DNA of 64,000 nucleotides from NCBI GenBank assembly GCA_964057225.1, contig OZ059895.1, forward strand, positions 4,402,001 through 4,466,000, read 5' to 3'. This stretch comes from Auanema rhodensis (lineage: Eukaryota > Nematoda > Chromadorea > Rhabditida > Rhabditidae). A program made the translations under genes and the position numbers. The notes beneath the pieces are model-generated. The model was not told the origin of the DNA, ran no database searches, and worked only from the letters and a program-made list of their open reading frames with translations. This document shows positions 17,472 to 30,840 of the stretch, one piece after another. Every line of letters begins with the position of its first letter. Position 1 is the first letter of the stretch.

Positions 17472-19954
17472 AGTGGAGCGATCAGGATGGCCTGTCGTCC
17501 TGAGTCTGCCAACTTGTTGATGGTCCTCTTGAGGAGGTGGAAGGGCGGGAAGACGAAGAGAAGTCCTTGCGGCAGCAGTTTCCAGCTGTGAGAGAAGGCG
17601 TCTACGCAGAATGCGTTCTCGTCTAGAAGGAAAGAGCAGTAAAGTGGTGCCTTTGCGTTCCAGGAGGATGCAAAAAGATCAAATGAAGGGGTACCGAATC
17701 TTTGGAAAATACTCGCAGTCGTCTCCGGATGGAGGGACCAATCTTCGTGAAGGCATCTACCCCTGGAGAGTTGGTCTGCGATGTGATTCAGTCTGCCGGC
17801 GATGTGCGTTGCTCTGACTCGGATATTGCGCTCCCTGCAGAAGTGCCAGAGCTTACGGGCTATTTCCGAACCTCGTTCTGAGGCCGAGCCACCCCGCCTG
17901 TTGATGTAAGTTATCGCCGATGTGTTATCGATTAACAGTAACACGTCAATATTGCACCACTCAGTGCCGAAATGGACCAGGGCTTTGAAGGCCGCAATAA
18001 GTTCCAACCAGTTTATGTGATAAGCATATCTCTCCTCGATTGACCATTTCCCTGAGATAGTGTTGCCTTCCCATGATGCTCCATATCCTTCACCGGAGGC
18101 GTCCGATGTAATGGACAGGGATGGAGAGAAGGGTACAAGTGAACTCGGGGAGCCTAGTGTGCAAGATTCTTCTGATAGGAAGGCACGTAAGGTATCCCGA
18201 AGGTCTCCTACAATAGAGACCTGAGCGGGAAGCTCGTTGGGGTCGTTTAGGTTGGGAAAACCTATGTCTCGTAAATCTCTTTGAGTTTGTCTAACCCAAA
18301 AGGAAAAATGTGGGTGTACCACAGTGGCGAAGTTGATTCTCCCGAGGAGGGAGGCCAGTTTCCGGAGTGGGGAGGCCTGGGATCTGAGAAGGACCGACAG
18401 GGAGGTGCTTATAGCCTCCCGTTTCTCTGTTGGCAGGCGCCATTCAAGTGAGCGCGTGTCTATTTCTAAACCTAGAAAATCGAGCGATTGGGTAGGGCTT
18501 AAGATGGATTTAAGCATGTTAATAGAGAAACCCGCGTCACGGAATAGATCTATAGCACGAGACGCATGATCGGCCACTCTTGTGGCTGACCTGTCTAGAA
18601 AAAGCCAGTCGTCAAGGTAGTTGATTAGGCGAATTCCCTGATCCCTGAGGAGCGCTGCAAGCACCCTCATCAGCTTATGAAACACGTATGGGGCTGCGTT
18701 TAGGCCGAAAGGAAGGACGCAGAACACGTATGATCTGCCCTCTATATCAAAGCCCAGGTAGGGTTGATGTTCTATTGCCACAGGGATAGAATGATAGGCC
18801 GACTGGAAGTCCACCTTGCATAACCAATCATTGCGTTGCAACACCGATGGGAGGTCCCTAACGGATTCCAGCTTGAACCGGGGTGTCTCTATGAAGGTGT
18901 TAAGCGTCTTCAAGTTGAGGATAAAGCGGCTGGACCCATCGGACTTGGGTACTAGAAAAGTAGAGGACCGGAAGATCCTTTCCCCAGGTCTAGCCGGTCT
19001 GATTGCCCCCGTCTCCAAAAGCTCCGCAAGGAGAGGGTTAGCCCGAAGGGATTGCGGTAACGATGTCAGATTTGACAGAAGGCGCTTAGGTTTACTCCCT
19101 GCGAAAGGGAGGCGGTAGCCTTTTACCGTCTGAAGGATATCCTGGTCTTTAGAGAGGGAACCCCAAAAGTCTAGGTGGGACGAAAGAGCACCTGCTCGAA
19201 AATGGACGCACCTGCTATAGGAGTTAGCCTTGTGGATGGGTCGTGTTGATGGTCCCGATCGTTGGTTCGATGACGGTCTTGGACGTTGATGATCTCGGGA
19301 ACTTGAATTGGTTCTTGAGTTTCTAGAGAGTTCAGAGAAAGCCGAGATTTCTGCCCTTAGCTTCTTTCCGAAGAGTTCCGGGACTGAGTCCTGAGAATAA
19401 AGATTAATAGACGTTGGTCGCTTATGGCATCCTACCTCCTGAGAGTTGTCGAGAGACATGGTAGAACCGTAGAGCGGGGCCCTTTTGTAGCTAGGCATAG
19501 CCTTGATGGGCTGAGAGTACTTCATTTTAAGAAGTGCGATCTCTCTGAGGTGAGTATAATCCGTCTTGATATTGGCGCTGAGGAATCTTTCTGTCACGTT
19601 GATGTATGCCTGTTGTTTGGAGGAAAGTGGAGACTTGTTATCGATCTTCGCAAGTTTCCTGATGATCCGTAGGCCGGCGAGCGCATTGAGCGTGTTCTCG
19701 TAAGAGGCCCTGATGTCAGCCTCGCTTATCTTCACTGATGGCTTGACTGAGCTATCCACGTGGGTGGTGTATTTCTCATCCAGGCATGGTAGACGGGCGA
19801 CTGGAGAATCAAGTATTGGGAGCTCAGATAAGATGTCGGCTCTTTCAGTGTGCGTCATGGAGCAACCGGAGGCAAGACGCTCGAAGTCGGCAAGTTCGGA
19901 ACCGGAGAGGCGGACTACAGGCCTGGTTCTAGGTCCTTGAGATTCTGGTTTCAT
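17306..19954 (-). CDS. DIRS reverse transcriptase-RNase H-methyltransferase-like polyprotein, copy 2
   Basis: 882 residues from the ATG at 19952-19954, identical to the copy 1 product. Domain order is an N-terminal region of unknown or gag-like nature (1-205), Ser/Arg-rich linker (208-242), reverse transcriptase (about 310-510, Asp382 and YLDD at 446-449), RNase H (about 610-735; Asp618, Glu651, Asp676, Asp727) and the methyltransferase-like C-terminus (about 755-840). The role is to copy element RNA into DNA and remove the RNA strand; the C-terminal domain's role is unsettled in the family. The start codon is on the junction with satellite, which continues upstream in frame for about 16 codons before a TAA. 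A GTG three codons upstream would be wholly satellite-derived and is not a credible eukaryotic start. Confidence 0.93.
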   Translation of the reverse strand: MKPESQGPRTRPVVRLSGSELADFERLASGCSMTHTERADILSELPILDSPVARLPCLDEKYTTHVDSSVKPSVKISEADIRASYENTLNALAGLRIIRKLAKIDNKSPLSSKQQAYINVTERFLSANIKTDYTHLREIALLKMKYSQPIKAMPSYKRAPLYGSTMSLDNSQEVGCHKRPTSINLYSQDSVPELFGKKLRAEISAFSELSRNSRTNSSSRDHQRPRPSSNQRSGPSTRPIHKANSYSRCVHFRAGALSSHLDFWGSLSKDQDILQTVKGYRLPFAGSKPKRLLSNLTSLPQSLRANPLLAELLETGAIRPARPGERIFRSSTFLVPKSDGSSRFILNLKTLNTFIETPRFKLESVRDLPSVLQRNDWLCKVDFQSAYHSIPVAIEHQPYLGFDIEGRSYVFCVLPFGLNAAPYVFHKLMRVLAALLRDQGIRLINYLDDWLFLDRSATRVADHASRAIDLFRDAGFSINMLKSILSPTQSLDFLGLEIDTRSLEWRLPTEKREAISTSLSVLLRSQASPLRKLASLLGRINFATVVHPHFSFWVRQTQRDLRDIGFPNLNDPNELPAQVSIVGDLRDTLRAFLSEESCTLGSPSSLVPFSPSLSITSDASGEGYGASWEGNTISGKWSIEERYAYHINWLELIAAFKALVHFGTEWCNIDVLLLIDNTSAITYINRRGGSASERGSEIARKLWHFCRERNIRVRATHIAGRLNHIADQLSRGRCLHEDWSLHPETTASIFQRFGTPSFDLFASSWNAKAPLYCSFLLDENAFCVDAFSHSWKLLPQGLLFVFPPFHLLKRTINKLADSGRQAILIAPLWKSQIWFPLLSQLVQEPPMSLHHPSLLQDKKGNSHPLLGTRNFFLAAWRISPPT
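17313..17348 (-). promoter_or_regulatory. Candidate programmed -1 frameshift signal, copy 2
   Basis: Same as 12526-12561: A AAT TTT at 17348-17342 in the RT frame, a 5-8 nt spacer and a GC-rich hairpin ending at 17313, just before the RT stop at 17306-17308. Confidence 0.6.
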
Positions 19955-21900
19955 CGAATGCACTATACTACATTGAGAAACGCTTAATACAAAAATTAGT
20001 TATGATCGTTTGAAAAATGATGCATTAGTGTATGTTGAGTTTCCATGTACACTCAACATTGCTTCGAAAAACATTTTGACAAAAATTTTTTCGAAAAATT
20101 TCAAAATAATTTAGCAAAAAGTAGATGTTTTTAGATTCCTTTTTTTAAGGCAAAGATGATGGACAATGTTATTCAACGAAAAAATCAATTCTTCAGGGTG
20201 AAAATCGAGGATATAAGTGTGAACTTATATCAGTTGATATCTCGGTGCATTTTTAAGCTAGCGCAAATCTGATAACACAGATCGACGCAGCTTAAAAATC
20301 CGCATCGAATGCACTATACTACATTGAGAAACGCTTAATACAAAAATTAGTTATGATCGTTTGAAAAATGATGCATTAGTGTATGTTGAGTTTCCATGTA
20401 CACTCAACATTGCTTCCAAAAACATTTTGACAAAAATTTTTTCGAAAAATTTCAAAATAATTTAGCGAAAAGTAGATGTTTTTAGATTCCTTTTTTCAAG
20501 GCAAAGATGATGGACAATGTTATTCAACGAAAAAATCAATTCTTCAGGGTGAAAATCGAGGATATAAGTGTGAACTTATATCAGTTGATATCTCGGTGCA
20601 TTTTTAAGCTAGCGCAAATCTGATAACACAGATCGACGCAGCTTAAAAATCCGCATCGAATGCACTATACTTCATTGAAAAACGCTTAATACAAAAATTA
20701 GTTATGATCGTTTGAAAAATGATGCATTAGTGTATGTTGAGTTTCCATGTACACTCAACATTGCTTCCAAAAACATTTTGACAAAAATTTTTTCGAAACA
20801 TTTCAAGATAATTTAGCAAAAAGTAGATGTTTTTAGATTCCTTTTTTCAAGGCAAAGATGATGGACAATGTTATTCAACGAAAAAATCAATTCTTCAGGG
20901 TGAAAATCGAGGATATAAGTGTGAACTTATATCAGTTGATATCTCGGTGCATTTTTAAGCTAGCGCAAATCTGATAACACAGATCGACGCAGCTTAAAAA
21001 TCCGCATCGAATGCACTATACTTCATTGAAAAACGCTTAATACAAAAAATAGTTATGATCGTTTGAAAAATGATGCATTAGTGTATGTTGAGTTTCCATG
21101 TACACTCAACATTGCTTCCAAAAACATTTTGACAAAAATTTTTTCGAAAAATTTCAAAATAATTTAGCAAAAAGTAGATGTTTTTAGATTCCTTTTTTCA
21201 AGGCAAAGATGATGGACAATGTTATTCAACGAAAAAATCAATTCTTCAGGGTGAAAATCGAGGATATAAGTGTGAACTTATATCAGTTGATATCTCGGTG
21301 CATTTTTAAGCTAGCGCAAATCTGATAACACAGATCGACGCAGCTTAAAAATCCGCATCGAATGCACTATACTACATTGAGAAACGCTTAATACAAAAAT
21401 TAGTTATGATCGTTTGAAAAATGATGCATTAGTGTATGTTGAGTTTCCATGTACACTCAACATTGCTTCCAAAAACATTTTGACAAAAATTTTTTCGAAA
21501 AATTTCAAAATAATTTAGCAAAAAGTAGATGTTTTTAGATTTCTTTTTTCAAGGCAAAGACGATGGACAATGTTATTCAACGAAAAAATTAATTCTTCAG
21601 GGTGAAAATCGAGGGTATATGTGTGAAGTTATATCAGTTGATATCTCGGTGCATTTTCAAGCTAGCGCAAATCTGATAACACAGATCGACGCAGCTTAAA
21701 AATCCGCATCGAATGCACTATACTACATTGAGAAACGCTTAATACAAAAATTAGTTATGATCGTTTGAAAAATGATGCATTAGTGTATGTTGAGTTTCCA
21801 TGTACACTCAACATTGCTTCCAAAAACATTTTGACAAAAATTTTTTCGAAAAATTTCAAAATAATTTAGCAAAAAGTAGATGTTTTTAGATTCCTTTTTT
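19952..21900. repeat. Transitional satellite monomers right of DIRS copy 2
   Basis: These first monomers mix left-type features (GCATTTTTAAG, TACATTGAG in some) with right-type features (TTCAAGGC, AAATCAATTC, TTCATTGA). From about 21600 onward GCATTTTCAAG predominates. This looks like a boundary between two homogenised subfamilies lying close to the DIRS pair. Confidence 0.6.
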
Positions 21901-24649
21901 TAAGGCAAAGATGATGGACAATGTTTTTAAACGAAAAAATTAATTCTTCAGTGTGAAAATCGAGGATATAAGTGTGAACTTATATCAGTTGATATCTCGG
22001 TGCATTTTCAAGCTAGCGCAAATCTGATAACACAGATCGACGCAGCTTAAAAATCCGCATCGAATGCACTATACTTCATTGAGAAACGCTTAATACAAAA
22101 ATTAGTTATGATCGTTTGAAAAATGATGCATTAGTGTATGTTGAGTTTCCATGTACACTCAACATTGCTTCCAAAAACATTTTGACAAAAATTTTTTCGA
22201 AAAATTTCAAAATAATTTAGCAAAAAGTAGATGTTTTTAGATTCCTTTTTCCAAGGCAAAGACGATGGACAATGTTATTCAACGAAAAAATTAATTCTTC
22301 AGGGTGAAAATCGAGGATATATGTGTGAACTTATATCAGTTGATATCTCGGTGCATTTTCAAGCTAGCGCAAATCTGATAACACAGATCGACGCAGCTTA
22401 AAAATCCGCATCGAATGCACTATACTCCATTAAGAAACGCTTAATACAAAAATTAGTTATGATCGTTTGAAAAATGATGCATTAGTGTATGTTGAGTTTC
22501 CATGTACACTCAACATTGCTTCCAAAAACATTTTGACAAAAATTTTTTCGAAAAATTTCAAAATAATTTAGCAAAAAGTAGATGTTTTTAGATTCCTTTT
22601 TTCAAGGCAAAGACGATGGACATTGTTATTCAACGAAAAAATTAATTCTTTAGGGTGAAAATCGAGGATATAAGTGTGAACTTATATCAGTTGATATCTC
22701 GGTGCATTTTCAAGCTAGCGCAAATCTGATAACACAGATCGACGCAGCTTAAAAATCCGCATCGAATGCAGTATACTTCATTGAGAAACGCTTAATACAA
22801 AAATTAGTTATGATCGTTTGAAAAATGATGCATTAGTGTATGTTGAGTTTCCATGTACACTCAACACTGCTTCCAAAAACATTTTGACAACAATTTTTTC
22901 GAAAAATTTCAAAATAATTTAGCAAAAAGTAGATGTTTTTAGATTCCTTTTTTCAAGGCAAAGATGATGGACAATGTTATTCAACGAAAAAATTAATTCT
23001 TCAGGGTGAAAATCGAGGATATAAGTGTGAACATATATCAGTTGATATCTCGGTGCATTTTCAAGCTAGCGCAAATCTGATAACACAGATCGACGCAGCT
23101 TAAAAATCCGCATCGAATGCACTATACTTCATTGAGAAACGCTTAATACAAAAATTAGTTATGATCGTTTGAAAAATGATGCATTAGTGTATGTTGAGTT
23201 TCCATGTACACTCAACATTGCTTCCAAAAACATTTTGACAAAAATTTTTTCGAAAAATTTCAAAATAATTTAGCAAAAAGTAGATGTTTTTAGATTCCTT
23301 TTTTCAAGGCAAAGATGATGGACAATGTTATTCAACGAAAAAATCAATTCTTCAGGGTGAAAATCGAGGATATAAGTGTGAACTTATATCAGTTGATATC
23401 TCGGTGCATTTTCAAGCTAGCGCAAATCTGATAACACAGATCGACGCAGCTTAAAAATCCGCATCGAATGCTTTATACTTCATTGAGAAACGCTTAATAC
23501 AAAAATTAGTTATGATCGTTTGAAAAATGATGCATTAGTGTATGTTGAGTTTCCATGTACACTCAACATTGCTTCCAAAAACATTTTGACAAAAATTTTT
23601 TCGAAAAATTTCAAAATAATTTAGCAAAAAGTAGATGTTTTTAGATTCCTTTTTTCAAGGCAAAGATGATGGACAATGTTATTCAACGAAAAAATCAATT
23701 CTTCAGGGTGAAAATCGAGGATATAAGTGTGAACTTATATCAGTTGATATCTCGGTGCATTTTCAAGCTAGCGCAAATCTGATAACACAGATCGACGCAG
23801 CTTAAAAATCCGCATCGAATGCACTATACTTCATTGAGAAACGCTTAATACAAAAATTAGTTATGATCGTTTGAAAAATGATGCATTAGTGTATGTTGAG
23901 TTTCCATGTACACTCAACATTGCTTCCAAAAACATTTTGACAAAAATTTTTTCGAAAAATTTCAAAATAATTTAGCAAAAAGTAGATGTTTTTAGATTCC
24001 TTTTTTCAAGGCAAAGATGATGGACAATGTTATTCAACGAAAAAATTAATTCTTCAGGGTGAAAATCGAGGATATAAGTGTGAACATATATCAGTTGATA
24101 TCTCGGTGCATTTTCAAGCTAGCGCAAATCTGATAACACAGATCGACGCAGCTTAAAAATCCGCATCGAATGCACTTTACTTCATTGAGAAACGCTTAAT
24201 ACAAAAATTAGTTATGATCGTTTGAAAAATGATGCATTAGTGTATGTTGAGTTTCCATGTACACTCAACATTGCTTCCAAAAACATTTTGACAAAAATTT
24301 TTTCGAAAAATTTCAAAATAATTTAGCAAAAAGTAGATGTTTTTAGATTCCTTTTTTCAAGGCAAAGATGATGGACAATGTTATTCAACGAAAAAATTAA
24401 TTCTTCAGGGTGAAAATCGAGGATATAAGTGTGAACATATATCAGTTGATATCTCGGTGCATTTTCAAGCTAGCGCAAATCTGATAACACAGATCGACGC
24501 AGCTTAAAAATCCGCATCGAATGCACTATACTTCATTGAGAAACGCTTAATACAAAAATTAGTTATGATCGTTTGAAAAATGATGCATTAGTGTATGTTG
24601 AGTTTCCATGTACACTCAACATTGCTTCCAAAAACATTTTGACAAAAAT

Positions 24650-26440
24650 TTTTTCGAAAAATTTCAAAATAATTTAGGAAAAAGTAGATGTTTTTAGATT
24701 CCTTTTTTCAAGTCAAAGACGATGGACAATGTTATTCAACGAAAAAATTAATTCTTCAGGGTGAAAATCGAGGATATAAGTGTGAACTTATATCAGTTGA
24801 TATCTCGGTGCATTTTCAAGCTAGCGCAAATCTGATAACACAGATCGACGCAGCTTAAAAATTTGCATCGAATGCACTATACTTCATTGAGAAACGCTTA
24901 ATACAAAAACTAGTTATGATCGTTTGAAAAATGATGCATTAGTGTATGTTGAGTTTCCATGTACACTCAACATTGCTTCCAAAAACATTTTGACAAAAAT
25001 TTTTTCGAAAAATTTCAAAATAATTTAGGAAAAAGTAGATGTTTTTAGATTCCTTTTTTCAAGTCAAAGACGATGGACAATGTTATTCAACGAAAAAATT
25101 AATTCTTCAGGGTGAAAATCGAGGATATATGTGTGAACTTATATCAGTTGATATCTCGGTGCATTTTCAAGCTAGCGCAAATCTGATAACACAGATCGAC
25201 GCAGCTTAAAAATTTGCATCGAATGCACTATACTTCATTGAGAAACGCTTAATACAAAAACTAGTTATGATCGTTTGAAAAATGATGCATTAGTGTATGT
25301 TGAGTTTCCATGTACACTCAACATTGCTTCCAAAAACATTTTGACAAAAATTTTTTCGAAAAATTTCAAAATAATTTAGCGAAAAGTAGATGTTTTTAGA
25401 TTCCTTTTTTCAAGGCAAAGATGATGGACAATGTTATTCAACGAAAAAATTAATTCTTCAGGGTGAAAATCGAGGATATAAGTGTGAACATATATCAGTT
25501 GATATCTCGGTGCATTTTCAAGCTAGCGCAAATCTGATAACACAGATCGACGCAGCTTAAAAATTTGCATCGAATGCACTATACTTCATTGAGAAACGCT
25601 TAATACAAAAACTAGTTATGATCGTTTGAAAAATGATGCATTAGTGTATGTTGAGTTTCCATGTACACTCAACATTGCTTCCAAAAACATTTTGACAAAA
25701 ATTTTTTCGAAAAATTTCAAAATAATTTAGGAAAAAGTAGATGTTTTTAGATTCCTTTTTTCAAGTCAAAGACGATGGACAATGTTATTCAACGAAAAAA
25801 TTAATTCTTCAGGGTGAAAATCGAGGATATAAGTGTGAACTTATATCAGTTGATATCTCGGTGCATTTTCAAGCTAGCGCAAATCTGATAACACAGATCG
25901 ACGCAGCTTAAAAATTTGCATCGAATGCACTATACTTCATTGAGAAACGCTTAATACAAAAACTAGTTATGATCGTTTGAAAAATGATGCATTAGTGTAT
26001 GTTGAGTTTCCATGTACACTCAACATTGCTTCCAAAAACATTTTGACAAAAATTTTTTCGAAAAATTTCAAAATAATTTAGGAAAAAGTAGATGTTTTTA
26101 GATTCCTTTTTTCAAGTCAAAGACGATGGACAATGTTATTCAACGAAAAAATTAATTCTTCAGGGTGAAAATCGAGGATATAAGTGTGAACTTATATCAG
26201 TTGATATCTCGGTGCATTTTCAAGCTAGCGCAAATCTGATAACACAGATCGACGCAGCTTAAAAATTTGCATCGAATGCACTATACTTCATTGAGAAACG
26301 CTTAATACAAAAATTAGTTATGATCGTTTGAAAAATGATGCATTAGTGTATGTTGAGTTTCCATGTACACTCAACATTGCTTCCAAAAACATTTTGACAA
26401 AAATTTTTTCGAAAAATTTCAAAATAATTTAGCGAAAAGT
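24650..26440. repeat. Local variant cluster with TTTGCATCG and ACTAGTT
   Basis: Five consecutive monomers carry AAATTTGCATCG (first near 24863), most also with AACTAGTTATG. Several add TTAGGAAAAAGTAG and CAAGTCAAAGACG. TTAGCGAAAAG recurs at about 25378 and 26431, 1,053 bp or three monomers apart. This marks a recent local amplification. Confidence 0.7.
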
Positions 26441-27329
26441 AGATGTTTTTAGATTCCTTTTTTCAAGGCAAAGATGATGGACAATGTTATTCAACGAAAA
26501 AATTAATTCTTCAGGGTGAAAATCGAGGATATAAGTGTGAACATATATCAGTTGATATCTCGGTGCATTTTCAAGCTAGCGCAAATCTGATAACACAGAT
26601 CGACGCAGCATAAAAATCCGCATCGAATGCACTATACTTCATTGAGAAACGCTTAATACAAAAATTAGTTATGATCGTTTGAAAAATGATGCATTAGTGT
26701 ATGTTGAGTTTCCATGTACACTCAACATTGCTTCCAAAAACATTTTGACAAAAATTTTTTCGAAAAATTTCAAAATAATTTAGCAAAAAGTAGATGTTTT
26801 TAGATTCCTTTTTTCAAGGCAAAGATGATGGACAATGTTATTCAACGAAAAAATCAATTCTTCAGGGTGAAAATCGAGGATATAAGTGTGAACTTATATC
26901 AGTTGATATCTCGGTGCATTTTTAAGCTAGCGCAAATCTGATAACACAGATCGACGCAGCTTAAAAATCCGCATCGAATGCACTATACTTCATTGAAAAA
27001 CGCTTAATACAAAAAATAGTTATGATCGTTTGAAAAATGATGCATTAGTGTATGTTGAGTTTCCATGTACACTCAACATTGCTTCCAAAAACATTTTGAC
27101 AAAACTTTTTTCGAAAAATTTCAAAATAATTTAGCAAAAAGTAGATGTTTTTAGATTCCTTTTTTTAAGGCAAAGATGATGGACAATGTTATTCAACGAA
27201 AAAATCAATTCTTCAGGGTGAAAATCGAGGATATAAGTGTGAACATATATCAGTTGATATCTCGGTGCATTTTCAAGCTAGCGCAAATCTGATAACACAG
27301 ATCGACGCAGCTTAAAAATCCGCATCGAA

Positions 27330-30300
27330 TGCACTTTACTTCATTAAGAAACGCTTAATACAAAAATTAGTTATGATCGTTTGAAAAATGATGCATTAGT
27401 GTATGTTGAGTTTCCATGTACACTCAACATTGCTTCCAAAAACATTTTGACAAAAATTTTTTCGAAAAATTTCAAAATAATATAGCAAAAAGTAGATGTT
27501 TTTAGATTCCTTTTTTCAAGGCAAAGACGATGGACATTGTTATTCAACGAAAAAATTAATTCTTCAGGGTGAAAATCGAGGATATAAGTGTGAACTTATA
27601 TCAGTTGATATCTCGGTGCATTTTCAAGCTAGCGCAAATCTGATAACACAGATCGACGCAGCTTAAAAATCCGCATCGAATGCAGTATACTTCATTGAGA
27701 AACGCTTAATACAAAAATTAGTTATGATCGTTTGAAAAATGATGCATTAGTGTATGTTGAGTTTCCATGTACACTCAACATTGCTTCCAAAAACATTTTG
27801 ACAACAATTTTTTCGAAAAATTTCAAAATAATTTAGCAAAAAGTAGATGTTTTTAGATTCCTTTTTTCAAGGCAAAGATGATGGACAATGTTATTCAACG
27901 AAAAAATTAATTCTTCAGGGTGAAAATCGAGGATATAAGTGTGAACATATATCAGTTGATATCTCGGTGCATTTTCAAGCTAGCGCAAATCTGATAACAC
28001 AGATCGACGCAGCTTAAAAATCCGCATTGAATGCACTATACTTCATTGAGAAACGCTTAATACAAAAATTAGTTATGATCGTTTGAAAAATGATGCATTA
28101 GTGTATGTTGAGTTTCCATGTACACTCAACATTGCTTCCAAAAACATTTTGACAAAAATTTTTTCGAAAAATTTCAAAATAATTTAGCAAAAAGTAGATG
28201 TTTTTAGATTCCTTTTTTCAAGGCAAAGATGATGGACAATGTTATTCAACGAAAAAATCAATTCTTCAGGGTGAAAATCGAGGATATAAGTGTGAACTTA
28301 TATCAGTTGATATCTCGGTGCATTTTCAAGCTAGCGCAAATCTGATAACACAGATCGACGCAGCTTAAAAATCCGCATCGAATGCACTATACTTCATTGA
28401 GAAACGCTTAATACAAAAATTAGTTATGATCGTTTGAAAAATGATGCATTAGTGTATGTTGAGTTTCCATGTACACTCAATATTGCTTCCAAAAACATTT
28501 TGACAAAAATTTTTTCGAAAAATTTCAAAATAATTTAGCAAAAAGTAGATGTTTTTAGATTCCTTTTTTCAAGGCAAAGATGATGGACAATGTTATTCAA
28601 CGAAAAAATCAATTCTTCAGGGTGAAAATCGAGGATATAAGTGTGAACTTATATCAGTTGATATCTCGGTGCATTTTCAAGCTAGCGCAAATCTGATAAC
28701 ACAGATCGACGCAGCTTAAAAATCCGCATCGAATGCAGTATACTTCATTGAGAAACGCTTAATACAAAAATTAGTTATGATCGTTTGAAAAATGATGCAT
28801 TAGTGTATGTTGAGTTTCCATGTACACTCAACATTGCTTCCAAAAACATTTTGACAAAAATTTTTTCGAAAAATTTCAAAATAATTTAGCAAAAAGTAGA
28901 TGTTTTTAGATTCCTTTTTTCAAGGCAAAGATGATGGACAATGTTATTCAACGAAAAAATCAATTCTTCAGGGTGAAAATCGAGGATATAAGTGTGAACT
29001 TATATCAGTTGATATCTCGGTGCATTTTCAAGCTAGCGCAAATCTGATAACACAGATCGACGCAGCTTAAAAATCCGCATCGAATGCACTATACTTCATT
29101 GAGAAACGCTTAATACAAAAATTAGTTATGATCGTTTGAAAAATGATGCATTAGTGTATGTTGAGTTTCCATGTACACTCAATATTGCTTCCAAAAACAT
29201 TTTGACAAAAATTTTTTCGAAAAATTTCAAAATAATTTAGCAAAAAGTAGATGTTTTTAGATTCCTTTTTTCAAGGCAAAGATGATGGACAATGTTATTC
29301 AACGAAAAAATCAATTCTTCAGGGTGAAAATCGAGGATATAAGTGTGAACTTATATCAGTTGATATCTCGGTGCATTTTCAAGCTAGCGCAAATCTGATA
29401 ACACAGATCGACGCAGCTTAAAAATCCGCATCGAATGCAGTATACTTCATTGAGAAACGCTTAATACAAAAATTAGTTATGATCGTTTGAAAAATGATGC
29501 ATTAGTGTATGTTGAGTTTCCATGTACACTCAACATTGCTTCCAAAAACATTTTGACAAAAATTTTTTCGAAAAATTTCAAAATAATTTAGCAAAAAGTA
29601 GATGTTTTTAGATTCCTTTTTTTAAGGCAAAGATGATGGACAATGTTTTTAAACGAAAAAATTAATTCTTCAGTGTGAAAATCGAGGATATAAGTGTGAA
29701 CTTATATCAGTTGATATCTCGGTGCATTTTCAAGCTAGAGCAAATCTGATAACACAGATCGACGCAGCTTAAAAATCCGCATCGAATGCACTATACTTCA
29801 TTGAGAAACGCTTAATACAAAAATTAGTTATGATCGTTTGAAAAATGATGCATTAGTGTATGTTGAGTTTCCATGTACACTCAACATTGCTTACAAAAAC
29901 ATTTTGACAACAATTTTTTCGAAAAATTTCAAAATAATTTAGCAAAAAGTAGATGTTTTTAGATTTCTTTTTTCAAGGCAAAGATGATGGACAATGTTAT
30001 TCAACGAAAAAATTAATTCTTCAGGGTGAAAATCGAGGATATAAGTGTGAACATATATCAGTTGATATCTCGGTGCATTTTCAAGCTAGCGCAAATCTGA
30101 TAACACAGATCGACGCAGCTTAAAAATCCGCATCGAATGCACTATACTTCATTAAGAAACGCTTAATACAAAAATTAGTTATGATCGTTTGAAAAATGAT
30201 GCATTAGTGTATGTTGAGTTTCCATGTACACTCAACATTGCTTCCAAAAACATTTTGACAAAAATTTTTTCGAAAAATTTCAAAATAATATAGCAAAAAG

Positions 30301-30840
30301 TAGATGTTTTTAGATTCCTTTTTTCAAGGCAAAGACGATGGACATTGTTATTCAACGAAAAAATTAATTCTTCAGGGTGAAAATCGAGGATATAAGTGTG
30401 AACTTATATCAGTTGATATCTCGGTGCATTTTCAAGCTAGCGCAAATCTGATAACACAGATCGACGCAGCTTAAAAATCCGCATCGAATGCAGTATACTT
30501 CATTGAGAAACGCTTAATACAAAAATTAGTTATGATCGTTTGAAAAATGATGCATTAGTGTATGTTGAGTTTCCATGTACACTCAACATTGCTTCCGAAA
30601 ACATTTTGACAACAATTTTTTCGAAAAATTTCAAAACAATTTAGCAAAAAGTAGATGTTTTTAGATTCCTTTTTTCAAGGCAAGGATGATGGACAATGTT
30701 ATTCAACGAAAAAATTAATTCTTCAGGGTGAAAATCGAGGATATAAGTGTGAACATATATCAGTTGATATCTCGGTGCATTTTCAAGCTAGCGCAAATCT
30801 GATAACACAGATCGACGCAGCTTAAAAATCCGCATTGAAT
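27330..30840. repeat. Eight-monomer (2,808-bp) higher-order relation
   Basis: The AATATAGC / GACGATGGACATTG monomer at 27481 matches one at 30289 (2,808 bp), and the GCATTGAATGCA variant near 28026 recurs near 30834 at the same offset. Inside, the variant CTCAATATTGC at 28481 and 29183 shows an additional two-monomer duplication of 702 bp. Confidence 0.6.

Larger units (their letters stand above)
15934..19951 (-). mobile_element. DIRS-type retrotransposon, copy 2 (5'-truncated)
   Basis: Same 4,018-bp element as copy 1, displaced by exactly 4,787 bp and with the same two satellite junctions, including the truncation at the RT start codon. The only base difference I found by eye is in the A/T run: A11-T7 at 11233-11250 against A10-T8 here, that is A at 11243 and T at 16030. 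Shared junctions show that it is a segmental duplicate of copy 1 rather than a separate insertion. Confidence 0.93.
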
